Positions 30,301 to 37,469 of a stretch of 64,000 bases of DNA are shown in pieces (position 1 is the stretch's first letter; every line of letters begins with the position of its first letter). The stretch comes from Acidiferrobacter thiooxydans (GTDB lineage: Bacteria > Pseudomonadota > Gammaproteobacteria > Acidiferrobacterales > Acidiferrobacteraceae): positions 372,001-436,000 of the forward strand of contig NZ_PSYR01000001.1 in NCBI RefSeq assembly GCF_003333315.1, given 5' to 3'. The notes below the pieces were generated by a model. The model was not told the DNA's origin. It did not search any database and saw only the letters and a program-made list of their open reading frames with translations. Position numbers and translations under genes: made by a program.

Positions 30301-33300
30301 CGACGAGCGCCGGAGCGGCCGCCAATGCCACGGCCGGGACCGGCGGGCTCTTGGTAGGCGCGGGCGCTGCCACGGCAACGGCGCTCGACGCCGCGACCGT
30401 CAATGCCTATACGGGGACCCTGCAGGGCAGCGGCAGCAACACCACCGCAGTAAACGGGATCCAATTGCCGAACGGCACCATTACGGTTTCGGCCCGCGAC
30501 GACAGTAGCCAGGAGTCCCAGGCTACGGGCGTCAGCGCGGGCCTGCTGGCGCTCGGGGCCTCGGTGGCCAGTTCCCAATCGACCGCCACGACCTACGCGG
30601 GCCTTGGTACGAATACCACGGTAAGCCCCCAGTCTGTCAGCCAGATAGGCACTGGCACGATTGCCATACAGGCAAACGGCAACGATACCAACTACGCGAC
30701 CACAATCGCCGGTAGCGGCGGGGTCTTGGCTGGTGATGCGGCCGTTGCGACCACCAAGACGGCGGCGGTGACCATAGCCGATATTGGGGCCAGTAGTCAT
30801 CTGTGGGCCCAGGGCTCGATCAATCCGAGCACAAGCGCTTTGACAGGTGGCGCGATCACGGTGAGCGCTACCCACACGACTCATTATTTCGCGAGCGCCG
30901 ACAGCGTCAATGCGGCGGCCGCCGGCGCGAGCGGTGCGTTTGCCAATAACACCCTTAGCAACACGACCGTGGCCGAGGTTGACCCGAATGCCACGCTTCA
31001 GGCCATGGGGACTCTCGATATTACGGCCGCGAATACCGCAATCGAGGACAGTCAAGGTCAGGACAGCGTCGACGCCGGCGCCGGCGGCCTACTGAACGGT
31101 ACCGCGGCGGTCAGTCAGACGACCATCACCGAATCCGCAACCGCCCTGATCGGCGCGCAAGCCCAGCTGGTGTCGGGTCTCGATCCCTTTCTGAACACAG
31201 GCGGCATCCTCGTGACCGCCGATAACACCGTAGAGAGTATCGATCAGGCCATCTTGAATAGCGGCGGCGCGATCGAAGGCGCCGGGGTCAATTCGACGAC
31301 CACCGTGAGCGAAACGAATGCTGTGACGGTCGGCGATAAGGCCTCGTTCTTCAGTTACGGCATGATAGGGCTCGGCACCTATTCTCTCGATAACGTGCAA
31401 AATGCGGCTTACGCCCACACTTGGGGTGTGGCCGGAGTGGCCTCCGCCAACGCCACATCGGATATCCAAGCCCAACAGTCGGTTACGCTTGGTAATGATG
31501 TGACCATGCTCGGTTACGGCTCAGTGACCTTAAGTGCCGGGGAGAGCGGTGATGGTTTGTGGACCACCGATATCGCGCCTTCGGCGGTCGCGCAATCCTA
31601 CGTCCGCGGATTGATTGCGATTCCCACCGCCGATGCCACTGCGGCCGTAGGGGGTGCTAGCACACTCACGACCGGCACCGGGGACGTAATCGACAGCGGC
31701 CGCAATATTTACCTATTCTCGTACCGAGGAACCAATACCCCGACGGCCCATGGTACCGGACATGGCTATGAGCTTGAGTTTATCCCGGTTACCGATGGCT
31801 CCAGCAACCCCTCGATGTCGCTTACGTCTGCCGTCAATCTCGCGGGCACTTTTGTGGCCGGCTATTTCCATAATCAATCTGTGACCGTCAATGCCGCAGG
31901 CTCTGTGAGCGAGAGCGGCGCGCCGGTCAATGTCGTGTTTGATACGGCGTTCTCGCCACAAAACTTTTTCAATTCGCTTTCAAGCGCCCAGGTCGCGGAC
32001 GCCGGCTCGGCCGCTATCAATCTCCTGAAGTCCTATGTCTCGGCGACTCCCGTCACGGCCGCCGAGCTTTCGCCACTGTACGCGGCGGCCGGTAATGTCA
32101 CGGTGCATGCCAGCGGCATTTCGGGCGCTGCATCGCTCACCGCCTACGGCGCCCCCCAGATCACGGTCGTAAATGACAGCCCGGATTATTTGCTGGTCGA
32201 TGGGGCTTATATCCCCGCTGCCACCGGCGGCAACGTCTACTTTACGGGTGCGGCCGGCACATCAGCGGCGACGGCCGCGGGTCTTTCTATCAACCAGGTC
32301 AACGCGGGCGGGACGCCGTCGATCTCTATGACCGAGGCCTATAACGGCGCAGTCGGGACCGGGGACAATAACGAGGGGCCGGCTCTTTTCCTGACGGGCG
32401 CCATAGAGGGCGTGACCAGCGATGTTAAGATCAGTAACGTCGACGGCTCTTTTGGGGAATTCGGCACCATTACGGCTTTAGAGCAAATCATCGACATTCC
32501 CAATGGCGCCTTCGTTACTTACCTGCCAGGCCAGACTTATCATTCCGGAACCTCGCCCGAGGCAGCTTGGTATAATTACTTGAACACCGTGGTCCTGCCC
32601 CAAAGTCCCGACCAGGCGGTCGTGGATATCGTGAACGCCACGTTCAATAGCGCGGGCACGCTCACGGCCGACAGTCTTACGTACGCGACCTTATGGCAGA
32701 CGCCCCCGAGTCAACCGTTTACGGATACGTATGACCAATCCAAAGATACACCGGACGGCAATACGACGAGCGGCGAATCCGATGTGGTCGGCGGTCTGGC
32801 CTCCGACTATTTCGGCGACTGCATGCCGGCTGTCGGCAGTGGGTGCGCATCGTCTTCCAGCGCCTCACCCGCCAGCCAAACGTACTCTGGCGGCCCTGGT
32901 AGCGGAAGCGGTTACGACTACCCATTGATACCGACGGCCACCCTCTCCTATACGCAGAGTTCCTATAATAACGCCAATCTTTCGGGTGCTAGCGGGAGCG
33001 TCACCAATAGCGGCGGGCCGATCGGCATTGTCGCCGAGTATATCGATATCAATAGCCGGATCGTGAGCGGCCAGCCCACCAACTGGTCGGTGTCCCTGCC
33101 CGCCACTTTGAACGGCGAGCTGAGTTTGTTGAAGAGCATATACGATCAGTACCGCGCTCTAGGGTTCAGTCCCGCCGCGACCTACGTCCTGCCAAGCCAG
33201 ACCCTCAACGCCGGCGACCAGCCGATCACCGCCACCTATAATGCGGCCACTAACCAGATCACCCTGAACGCGGTACACGCTGCGGGCGGCGGTTTTGTGA

Positions 33301-36300
33301 TGCTGGACGGCGGCATCATCAGCACAGATCCCAATGGCCAAGTGAGCATTAACGACGGCTACGGCCAGGTGGTTGTGAACAACCAGACCGTGGCGCCGGT
33401 CGTCGTCAATAACATCGATACCGGCATTGGGGCGATCGGCGAGGTCAAGATCATCGACACCCTTCAGCCCGCAAAGCAGAATCGTTGGTGGTACCTCTAT
33501 CAGCAGGGCGGTGGGCTGTCCATCTACAACAATAGCAATGGCGCCACGTCCCTTGCCAACGCCCAGCTTGTGACTCACCAAGCGGGCGGCAGCACGGATT
33601 ACAACCCCGCCGCGGGTTTGCGCTACCAGTGGAGCGAGACCACCCATGTCACGCGTACCTACAATAGCTCCAACTTTACGGTCAGCAATTGGTCGTGGGC
33701 GAACGCCAGCGGCCAGGCCACCCAGACGGCCCATTGGTCGTCCGGCTCAGGCAGTGTTATTACCGGGTCAAACAATACCAACCCCTTTAGCTCAACGCTG
33801 AGCGGTTCTGCCTCCGGTATTGATCAGGCAGTTGTTTATCATGGATGTAGTGGTGATAGCTCTTGTCATTACAGTATGCCCGAGTGGCAGTATTTCGATA
33901 TCATTACCTCGGGCACGCTGACTGCGACCAACTCGGTCTATGCAAGTAACCCGATCGCCATCAATTTCAGTAATAGCCAAAAAGCCCTGGTCTCGGTGAC
34001 GTCACCGGCCGGTGTCATTCTGGACGGACAGATCCTCAATCCGGATGGGTTGACGGCGATCGATGCGACCGGAGGTAGCGGTACCATTACGCAAGCGAGT
34101 ACCGCAAGCCTAAGTACCGCCTCTTTGCTGCTTGCAGCCGGTGGCGATATCGGCTCGAGCGCGCAAGCCCTGACGGCAAGCCTCGGCGCGGGCGGCTATG
34201 TGAGCGCCGCGAGCTCGAACGGAGCTATCCATCTTGATTTGGGCTCGGGGGCGCAACTCACGGACGGGGCTACAACACCCAGTGTCTTAAGTGCCCCCTA
34301 CCTCGCCACGGACATCACGGCAAGTGATTTTAACGCCAGCGTGGCTGCAAGCGGTAATGTGGATATCACAGCCGCAGGGACTCTCAGCGGTGGGGCGGGA
34401 TCCTACGTTTATGGCAATAATATTAATCTGGTAAGCCTCGAGGGCAGCATCGGGAGCAGTGTTGCCCCCTTGACAGTGGAGGCGGTCGGCACCGCTAACG
34501 GGGCCGGTGGTCTGATAGGCGGTGTCGTCAACGCAAGCGCCACAGGTTCCATAGGCCTGAATGCGGATGGCAACCTCGTGGTGGGACAGATCCTTTCTGG
34601 TGCCGGCAATGTCTATGTGACGGCGAGTGGCGGCATTTTTGATGCGCGCGCCGAGACCCCGGCTGACACGCTTTCGCAAGCGCAGATGCAGACGGTCTGG
34701 ACGTCCTTGAAGACCCTTGAGGAGCCGACTACGACCAGTGGTCAAGCTGCGTTTACCAAGGCTGTCGATCAAACCTCGATTTCGTCTTTTGAGTCGCTCG
34801 CGCAAGCCAATTTTGCGGCTTACCAGCGCCTAATTAACCCGGCCATCGGGACGGTGCAAGGGACGACCTTGTCTTTGACGAAAGAAGGCGTGACGCTCTT
34901 TACGCCAATTGCGGCTGCCGCCGGAATGACGCCTGCGGCCTATGCCCAGAGTCAGTATGCGAGCCTCACGGGCTTTTTTAGCAGCCATTTTGGGAGCCAA
35001 TGGGCGAGTGTCTTGGCGCCGGTGGCCCAGGGCACGAGTTCCTGGGCGAGTTTTTGGGCCAGCAACACGAACCCGTCGACGGCCACCGATAGCACGTTGG
35101 CAACTCAGCTCACAAATATGACGAAAAACGCGGGCTGGACGGCGGATGAGTTGACCTACGAGCTCGATAACCAAGCCTTGGCGGGCGGTACCGGGACCCT
35201 GGTCGGGAGTGCCAGCCCGAATGTGTCTGGCCATAACGTCACGCTGATAGCCCATGGGAGTGATATCGGGACGACAGCGACCCCGGTGACGGTGTCTGTG
35301 AGCCAAATCATCGACGGGACGCTGAGCTCCACCCAGGCGGCCGCGCTGGCGCTCGCTACCTTGCCAGGTGAAGTGACCCAAAGCGGTACCGGCTCTTCCT
35401 TGCTCTTGACGATCACACAGACGGCCCCGCTGTTCGTCAATGCCACTGGCACCTTGGCCGCGACCAGTTCTGGCAACGTCTTTATCCAATCCGCCGGGTC
35501 GCTCACCTTGGCTGGCATAAGGGCGGCCGGCAACGCTGTTTTGGCAGTGTCGCAGGGCATGAGTTCTGCCGTAGGGCCGGGCCTACCCGCGATTACCGTG
35601 GGCGGTAATTTAGCCTTGACCGCAGGGACAGGCAGCATCGGTGGGGCCTCATCGCCCATCGAAGTGGATGTGAAGGGCCAACTCTCTGCGGCGGCCGGCG
35701 ATAGCGCCTATGTGACCGAGCTTGCCGGCAATTTGACCCTGGCCCAGGTGTCCGCGCTCAATGCGTTGATCCTGAACGCCACCCACGGAAGTCTTGTGGC
35801 GGCAGGGCTGTTGGGTCTCACAAATGCCGCGGCCTACTCGGTCACCTTGAATGCGAGCGGCGACATAGGGACGCCCGGCGATCTTCTGACAGTACGCCCG
35901 GGGGCCGGCGGTCTGACGGCGACCGCCGGGGGTTACATAGGCCTTAATGCCCCTTTGGCACCCAACGCCCTCACGGGTACGTTCAACGTGAACTCCATCC
36001 GTGCGGGTGGTGCGCTCGATATCGCGACCGGCGAAGATCTTTCCGCGGGTACTCTGTTGTCAGGGGGTTCGGCATCGCTGTCCGTTGCCGGTAATGCCAC
36101 TATCCAGACCATTCGCAGCGGCGGCGCCGTGAACGTGACCACTGCCGGCGATATGGCGTTAGGAACCCTCACCACGACCGAGGCGCCCGGTACGGCGACA
36201 TTATTGGTCGATCTGACGGCCGGCGGCGATATCGTCGGCAATGCCACTGGTGTGACAACTATCACCGCGACAGGTGCCGGGAGTGAGACGCAACTGACGG

Positions 36301-37469
36301 CAGGCTCCGGCATTGGCACTGCCGGCAGCCCGCTCGTTGTCGACTTGCCGTGGCTCACGGCGACCAGCGTCAATGGACCCATTGCCATCTCGGATCTCAT
36401 GGGGCTCGATGCCCCGAGCCTGCAGGCCCAACGGGGATTGCTCGATGTGACGGCTCAAGGTCCCATGACACTAGGAACGGCCACAGCTTATGCCGATTTG
36501 GCGCTTGCGGCCTCGGGCCCCCTTTCTGCGACCACGCTCAGCGCTGGCGGCAACGCCACAGTCACTGCCTCGGGTGCCACGGGCGCCATCAACGTGGGGA
36601 CCTTCGGCGCTGATAACGGCGCGCTACAGACGACTGGCGACATGACCCTTGGGTCGGCGACGGCGCGCGGCACACTCTCCCTCCTGGCCGCCAATATTTA
36701 TGGCGACACAATTACGACAGGGGGACTTTTGAGCGCGACGGCTACGGCGCCGGCGGGGGTCATTGACCTACGGCAGGTGGGTTCCCCCGAAGTGGCCTTG
36801 GCGACCCGCGGGGCCTTGGTGTTGCCTTCGCTTACACTCCAAAACGGCGGCGATTTTAGTGCCGGACGTATTACGCTCGGCATCCGTCACCCTTACAGCA
36901 ATACTCTGTCGCTCGGCGTGACAGGTTTTGGCAATGGGGTCGCACGTCGCGTTTCCTTGACTCTCAATTCGCTGGGCCCAGTTCTCTTTAGCCGCTTATT
37001 TGCACGTAATGCGACGATCATGGCGGACGCCAACCCAATCACGATAGCGGATGGCCAAATTACCGACACCCTCACGCTCTGGACACCGCAACGCAGTATC
37101 TACATGAATAATGTGGATCCTGCCTTGCAGCGCTTTGATATCCAGCTCTACCAGCCGAGTACGCTCTTTACCCTAAGTCAACTCGGAAGCCGTACTGTGA
37201 CGAGCGCTTATATTTCCAATTATGGCTTCAAGGTCGACGGCACGGTGGACGATTATGACAGCGCTCATAACGGGAGCAGCGGCTTCTTTACTGGCTCAAG
37301 CGGTCTAAATAGCGGAGGCTCGGCAACCCTGGGCCTTATCGGCGCGAACTCCGGCACCCTATGGCAGGATATCTGGGGACGGCTGATGGTCCCGCCGCTG
37401 CCGACGCGCGGGCGTCATATGCGGGTCGTCGGCAGTGGCGTCGAGTGGCGCAACCGGTGGGGGCTATGA
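21378..37469 (+). CDS. Giant LktA-family filamentous adhesin (tpsA), 3' part, IS-disrupted
   Basis: The reading frame of about 5,360 codons is the rest of the adhesin begun at 18653; true adhesin sequence starts at 21400. Joining 18653-18965 to 21400-37469 gives 16,383 bp, exactly 5,461 codons. The first residues complete the TPS domain (GHIGGHVFFADPYGLVVGRS, MNVGSLTVTTPTQSFL), as in leukotoxin LktA-type adhesins. The body is an Ala/Gly/Ser/Thr-rich beta-helix with units of about 52-56 residues (clear at 26823-27470). Cysteines are almost absent except for two pairs near residues 3,815 and 4,150. No membrane anchor is visible, as expected for two-partner secretion. Without its signal peptide this part cannot be exported, so the gene is probably inactive now, although no other frame defect is seen. 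Confidence 0.88.
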   Translation: MRIAVPTGTHNLINIVTGAATTVDGTINSISQGHIGGHVFFADPYGLVVGRSGAMNVGSLTVTTPTQSFLRQLVSSTGVVNAADTATLLAGRAPQSPDGVVIVDGKIRALDAVDLHAGIVHYAGTATVGADAAGTIFRHVVNVSGIHEASGMTESQGRIVITGATQVSVAGTLKAGGAVGGTIRVTAPHVDLASTARLDASGPAGGGIIGVGVGSHGTVAADTTTIAHGAILDASAGIAGNGGSVTVLSQNGTDYAGAIRARGGDRSGNGGQVEVSATHGIIFDGLVNTGAPHGLRGNLLLDPTNLFLVDGSASSSTSNVMTVGALQALGNTNITLSATNEITIGSSTGAAANVDLSGLLAGNTLTLDAGGAGGAGDIVFNSGSSIETGGGNVALNAGTGFSGAAAGTGGGLVTLGSITAPGATIAVTAANGIVVSAAATVSASSTAAGQINLTAPVITADAGSALDALSSGTTASGVVALDATTSQSAPSGLVSTTSSVTLDGTVSADTINATATASATSSYSGSGASGYATLAGNTVLSGQGPGLSLYYVDAQANAGLTVGASAVLTGGTISLSSQASETAKSLDLALTSASGIVLPVTYGNVTGTADVTVAGGATIDATKSLTVAAHNNDTLSASAIALTTSQSAKGAAALAIGVAHVNTTAVIAGGAHISGGDVTIAADNQNSLSTSATAMANNAGLAGIGLSIADYNVNATARDSANVGTAANPVGNVLVQAQNITTNDANAASASSGSNFLLKYAFKAASGANTAISNFALSRSGSALGTVSSETPSASAPGGGSGSSGGTSVPFKVAGAMAFTTSNINSSATIAADPTQTGATAPVVDSGGTVAVVANTVTSGVRSNAAASVNSETAESAGTSTNPSTPYSVSAGIAIGFFTNTAHATIGNGTTIDATHVGVASTASLPISVTWWPSDWTSPTTVISNLMGKANGTLGLNKQVITSGSTATAQSTSAQLAGAVDWLQTNNSSLAFIGDGATIDATGTSGSWNATGYALTGTAPSWSFGNTVAVQATGIAQSIDVGGNVGLTFFGTQGGSNASAGGAFQGVWYQDSTIAGIGNAVINTTHGGVAVNAGSQDTVIALLPSAGSGSGFGVSGALSFLNLDETTHASVSSGAQITAAQELQVNAVQALQLLNIAGSVQLSNSAGVGVGIAVNSIKTDTAAYIGDNAADDPSTQSTLAGGGLIQAGSVAVTAASDGQMLSLSVSGAKASGSNTQSANGSGGGSGSSPTDIISNIPSYISAVKARLTGNATTAAAGNTGANAGTNELSAGQGGSSSAAGTSSGTPGPKFGLSVAGSASVNVSNVSTKAYVDGANIELPATVASGNGGLLIQALNETTTVAASGGGALTLSGQGSSQWSAAVSAAFAINILGNTTSAALTNSAVSNVQNAAITAATGGEAVSVALGIAANTNSSSTSGEGAGSVSLTLAQSTVSATDTTSTLSGLTGTSASPSLDITAYDQTAIGDGGGAFFGGGKAGVGVAFSYNEVDNTLTAALTGGSVTAVSSVSVQALDATQILTMALVGAVSTNTGSGTGAASLAINDIGNTDKASITGGATVSGGTVTVSAQSGGTNSALTTLLTSGVGAPSASDTGMSFNFSGSPLPAFSGSAIVAIAGNIQVSGNNVGLSVVYNSIHSNYDATIADSTVTAIGAVNVKAADQATIIGLAVGGGVATGNFAGVGSITVNQIADGAVATIGNSADTQNLTTVSAGSLDEQASNGGAIWSLAGNIAYSKGVAAGAAVSYNSMGNTTSADVQWATVTVTGAANEKANNSAAIHTLAAAGVGSQGVALGGALSWNAFTNTTQVEANHSTLNALSWTAKASETGSILAIAGDAAVSTGSAAVGIGLSVNTIGDTTEAALTDSTLAIPTAALTAVNSSTIQAVAAGGAISAGSVAVGGANTDNVITNSTTASASNISGSTAGLTVAATDSSTIQSLAGQLAVGSDVGVGGAVSANSIDNTVTASLGGTLGVTGTAAIAVTAQATGVVQSLGVVGSAGGAGAGSGAATGNNIGTNVRAGLNTVSLSDTNASVAVSAQNDATIDSGAAGAAGAGTGAVGVAIAVNRIGGTTHAYVHGGDLVVRDLTVGAATANGISTTAAGVAVSGEVSAAGSLATNVLTGATNADIDQGAQVAAFNNIGVTAEDANIISAATGALAIGGATAGIGLGVTVNVLNDSTNAFIGDSGTTPTSVTALAQGTGLLTVANGALTKTPSVQNLKKYKDYVTPGLAEGTLQVHGLAVNAESLNAVSGLATSVSMSFDPAGSAALNADAVTNVLGGTTSAYAQNANINQTGTPAAGQTVSILASRHDFGANLVFGAAAGATDVAASAAVGVNTFNGTTNAYLLSDQTSAAGAVTVTARSSQDSLGLAAGLSAGIVGAAGTGLINIFKDNTNAYVAGGQLDGGSLAISAQSRAAEGLVTGTISGGAAGLAATVLVVDGQDSTQAWLGESGLATTVNVTGASNVSASSLENLETLAVSGAVGGAAFAGQVAVLVLQNTTTATVQDAKLTAQTATVSAIDNTSIQSYAGALAAGYSAGIGIGANVVVLGSTVAAAINNAQVATTGAVLVQAQSTKSIALVSATAGLSAGFSGAGAVGLILAGSASGGQALTALNGSHSLSTVSSVGTAGNSAGGDSSLTTSEQTSVSQSTTFDASAAVTGPVPDGTTASIAASGVSAGSVAVTATDSTTTSNIAGAVSVGALGVGAGVAVTTLNDTVAALISGSQVTASSVSVLALTHDGTNGPAVSVTGYAGGAGPVFGLGAAIAVGTIGNAVTATVNAAIQSPGGLTVSAQDGESVTSSGVGAAAGAGAVGVVVGDATRQSTVSAVLGGTADANSVQVTAQANGAASANVTGAAAGIVSGTGAAAAATDADRVTAEIAPQATIQDALNGITVQATDTPQASANALGVSVAATVGLGLSIAVAQVTPVVNAFVATGANLAHDTGLNIVALIAPPATSAGAAANATAGTGGLLVGAGAATATALDAATVNAYTGTLQGSGSNTTAVNGIQLPNGTITVSARDDSSQESQATGVSAGLLALGASVASSQSTATTYAGLGTNTTVSPQSVSQIGTGTIAIQANGNDTNYATTIAGSGGVLAGDAAVATTKTAAVTIADIGASSHLWAQGSINPSTSALTGGAITVSATHTTHYFASADSVNAAAAGASGAFANNTLSNTTVAEVDPNATLQAMGTLDITAANTAIEDSQGQDSVDAGAGGLLNGTAAVSQTTITESATALIGAQAQLVSGLDPFLNTGGILVTADNTVESIDQAILNSGGAIEGAGVNSTTTVSETNAVTVGDKASFFSYGMIGLGTYSLDNVQNAAYAHTWGVAGVASANATSDIQAQQSVTLGNDVTMLGYGSVTLSAGESGDGLWTTDIAPSAVAQSYVRGLIAIPTADATAAVGGASTLTTGTGDVIDSGRNIYLFSYRGTNTPTAHGTGHGYELEFIPVTDGSSNPSMSLTSAVNLAGTFVAGYFHNQSVTVNAAGSVSESGAPVNVVFDTAFSPQNFFNSLSSAQVADAGSAAINLLKSYVSATPVTAAELSPLYAAAGNVTVHASGISGAASLTAYGAPQITVVNDSPDYLLVDGAYIPAATGGNVYFTGAAGTSAATAAGLSINQVNAGGTPSISMTEAYNGAVGTGDNNEGPALFLTGAIEGVTSDVKISNVDGSFGEFGTITALEQIIDIPNGAFVTYLPGQTYHSGTSPEAAWYNYLNTVVLPQSPDQAVVDIVNATFNSAGTLTADSLTYATLWQTPPSQPFTDTYDQSKDTPDGNTTSGESDVVGGLASDYFGDCMPAVGSGCASSSSASPASQTYSGGPGSGSGYDYPLIPTATLSYTQSSYNNANLSGASGSVTNSGGPIGIVAEYIDINSRIVSGQPTNWSVSLPATLNGELSLLKSIYDQYRALGFSPAATYVLPSQTLNAGDQPITATYNAATNQITLNAVHAAGGGFVMLDGGIISTDPNGQVSINDGYGQVVVNNQTVAPVVVNNIDTGIGAIGEVKIIDTLQPAKQNRWWYLYQQGGGLSIYNNSNGATSLANAQLVTHQAGGSTDYNPAAGLRYQWSETTHVTRTYNSSNFTVSNWSWANASGQATQTAHWSSGSGSVITGSNNTNPFSSTLSGSASGIDQAVVYHGCSGDSSCHYSMPEWQYFDIITSGTLTATNSVYASNPIAINFSNSQKALVSVTSPAGVILDGQILNPDGLTAIDATGGSGTITQASTASLSTASLLLAAGGDIGSSAQALTASLGAGGYVSAASSNGAIHLDLGSGAQLTDGATTPSVLSAPYLATDITASDFNASVAASGNVDITAAGTLSGGAGSYVYGNNINLVSLEGSIGSSVAPLTVEAVGTANGAGGLIGGVVNASATGSIGLNADGNLVVGQILSGAGNVYVTASGGIFDARAETPADTLSQAQMQTVWTSLKTLEEPTTTSGQAAFTKAVDQTSISSFESLAQANFAAYQRLINPAIGTVQGTTLSLTKEGVTLFTPIAAAAGMTPAAYAQSQYASLTGFFSSHFGSQWASVLAPVAQGTSSWASFWASNTNPSTATDSTLATQLTNMTKNAGWTADELTYELDNQALAGGTGTLVGSASPNVSGHNVTLIAHGSDIGTTATPVTVSVSQIIDGTLSSTQAAALALATLPGEVTQSGTGSSLLLTITQTAPLFVNATGTLAATSSGNVFIQSAGSLTLAGIRAAGNAVLAVSQGMSSAVGPGLPAITVGGNLALTAGTGSIGGASSPIEVDVKGQLSAAAGDSAYVTELAGNLTLAQVSALNALILNATHGSLVAAGLLGLTNAAAYSVTLNASGDIGTPGDLLTVRPGAGGLTATAGGYIGLNAPLAPNALTGTFNVNSIRAGGALDIATGEDLSAGTLLSGGSASLSVAGNATIQTIRSGGAVNVTTAGDMALGTLTTTEAPGTATLLVDLTAGGDIVGNATGVTTITATGAGSETQLTAGSGIGTAGSPLVVDLPWLTATSVNGPIAISDLMGLDAPSLQAQRGLLDVTAQGPMTLGTATAYADLALAASGPLSATTLSAGGNATVTASGATGAINVGTFGADNGALQTTGDMTLGSATARGTLSLLAANIYGDTITTGGLLSATATAPAGVIDLRQVGSPEVALATRGALVLPSLTLQNGGDFSAGRITLGIRHPYSNTLSLGVTGFGNGVARRVSLTLNSLGPVLFSRLFARNATIMADANPITIADGQITDTLTLWTPQRSIYMNNVDPALQRFDIQLYQPSTLFTLSQLGSRTVTSAYISNYGFKVDGTVDDYDSAHNGSSGFFTGSSGLNSGGSATLGLIGANSGTLWQDIWGRLMVPPLPTRGRHMRVVGSGVEWRNRWGL
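26823..27470 (+). repeat. Tandem 52-56-residue beta-helix units within tpsA
   Basis: Four consecutive units begin at SWNAFTNTTQ, SVNTIGDTTE, TDNVITNSTT and SANSIDNTVT, spaced 53, 53, 52 and then 56 residues. Each continues with an S-T-L-like turn, an A-x-x-S-S-T-I-Q-like strand and a glycine-rich G-x-V-A-V-G-G segment. Weaker copies extend on both sides. The pattern fits a right-handed beta-helix with three or so coils per unit. Confidence 0.6.

Noticed and set aside
26702..31055. Several long minus-strand frames (up to 494 codons) inside the adhesin
   Set aside because: All are antisense to the repetitive Ala/Gly/Thr coding region; their composition mirrors it and no start signals are present.
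21378..37469. CRISPR or other DNA repeat array in the 16-kb repetitive stretch
   Set aside because: Repeats are at the protein level, imperfect in DNA, in frame and without spacer-like regularity.
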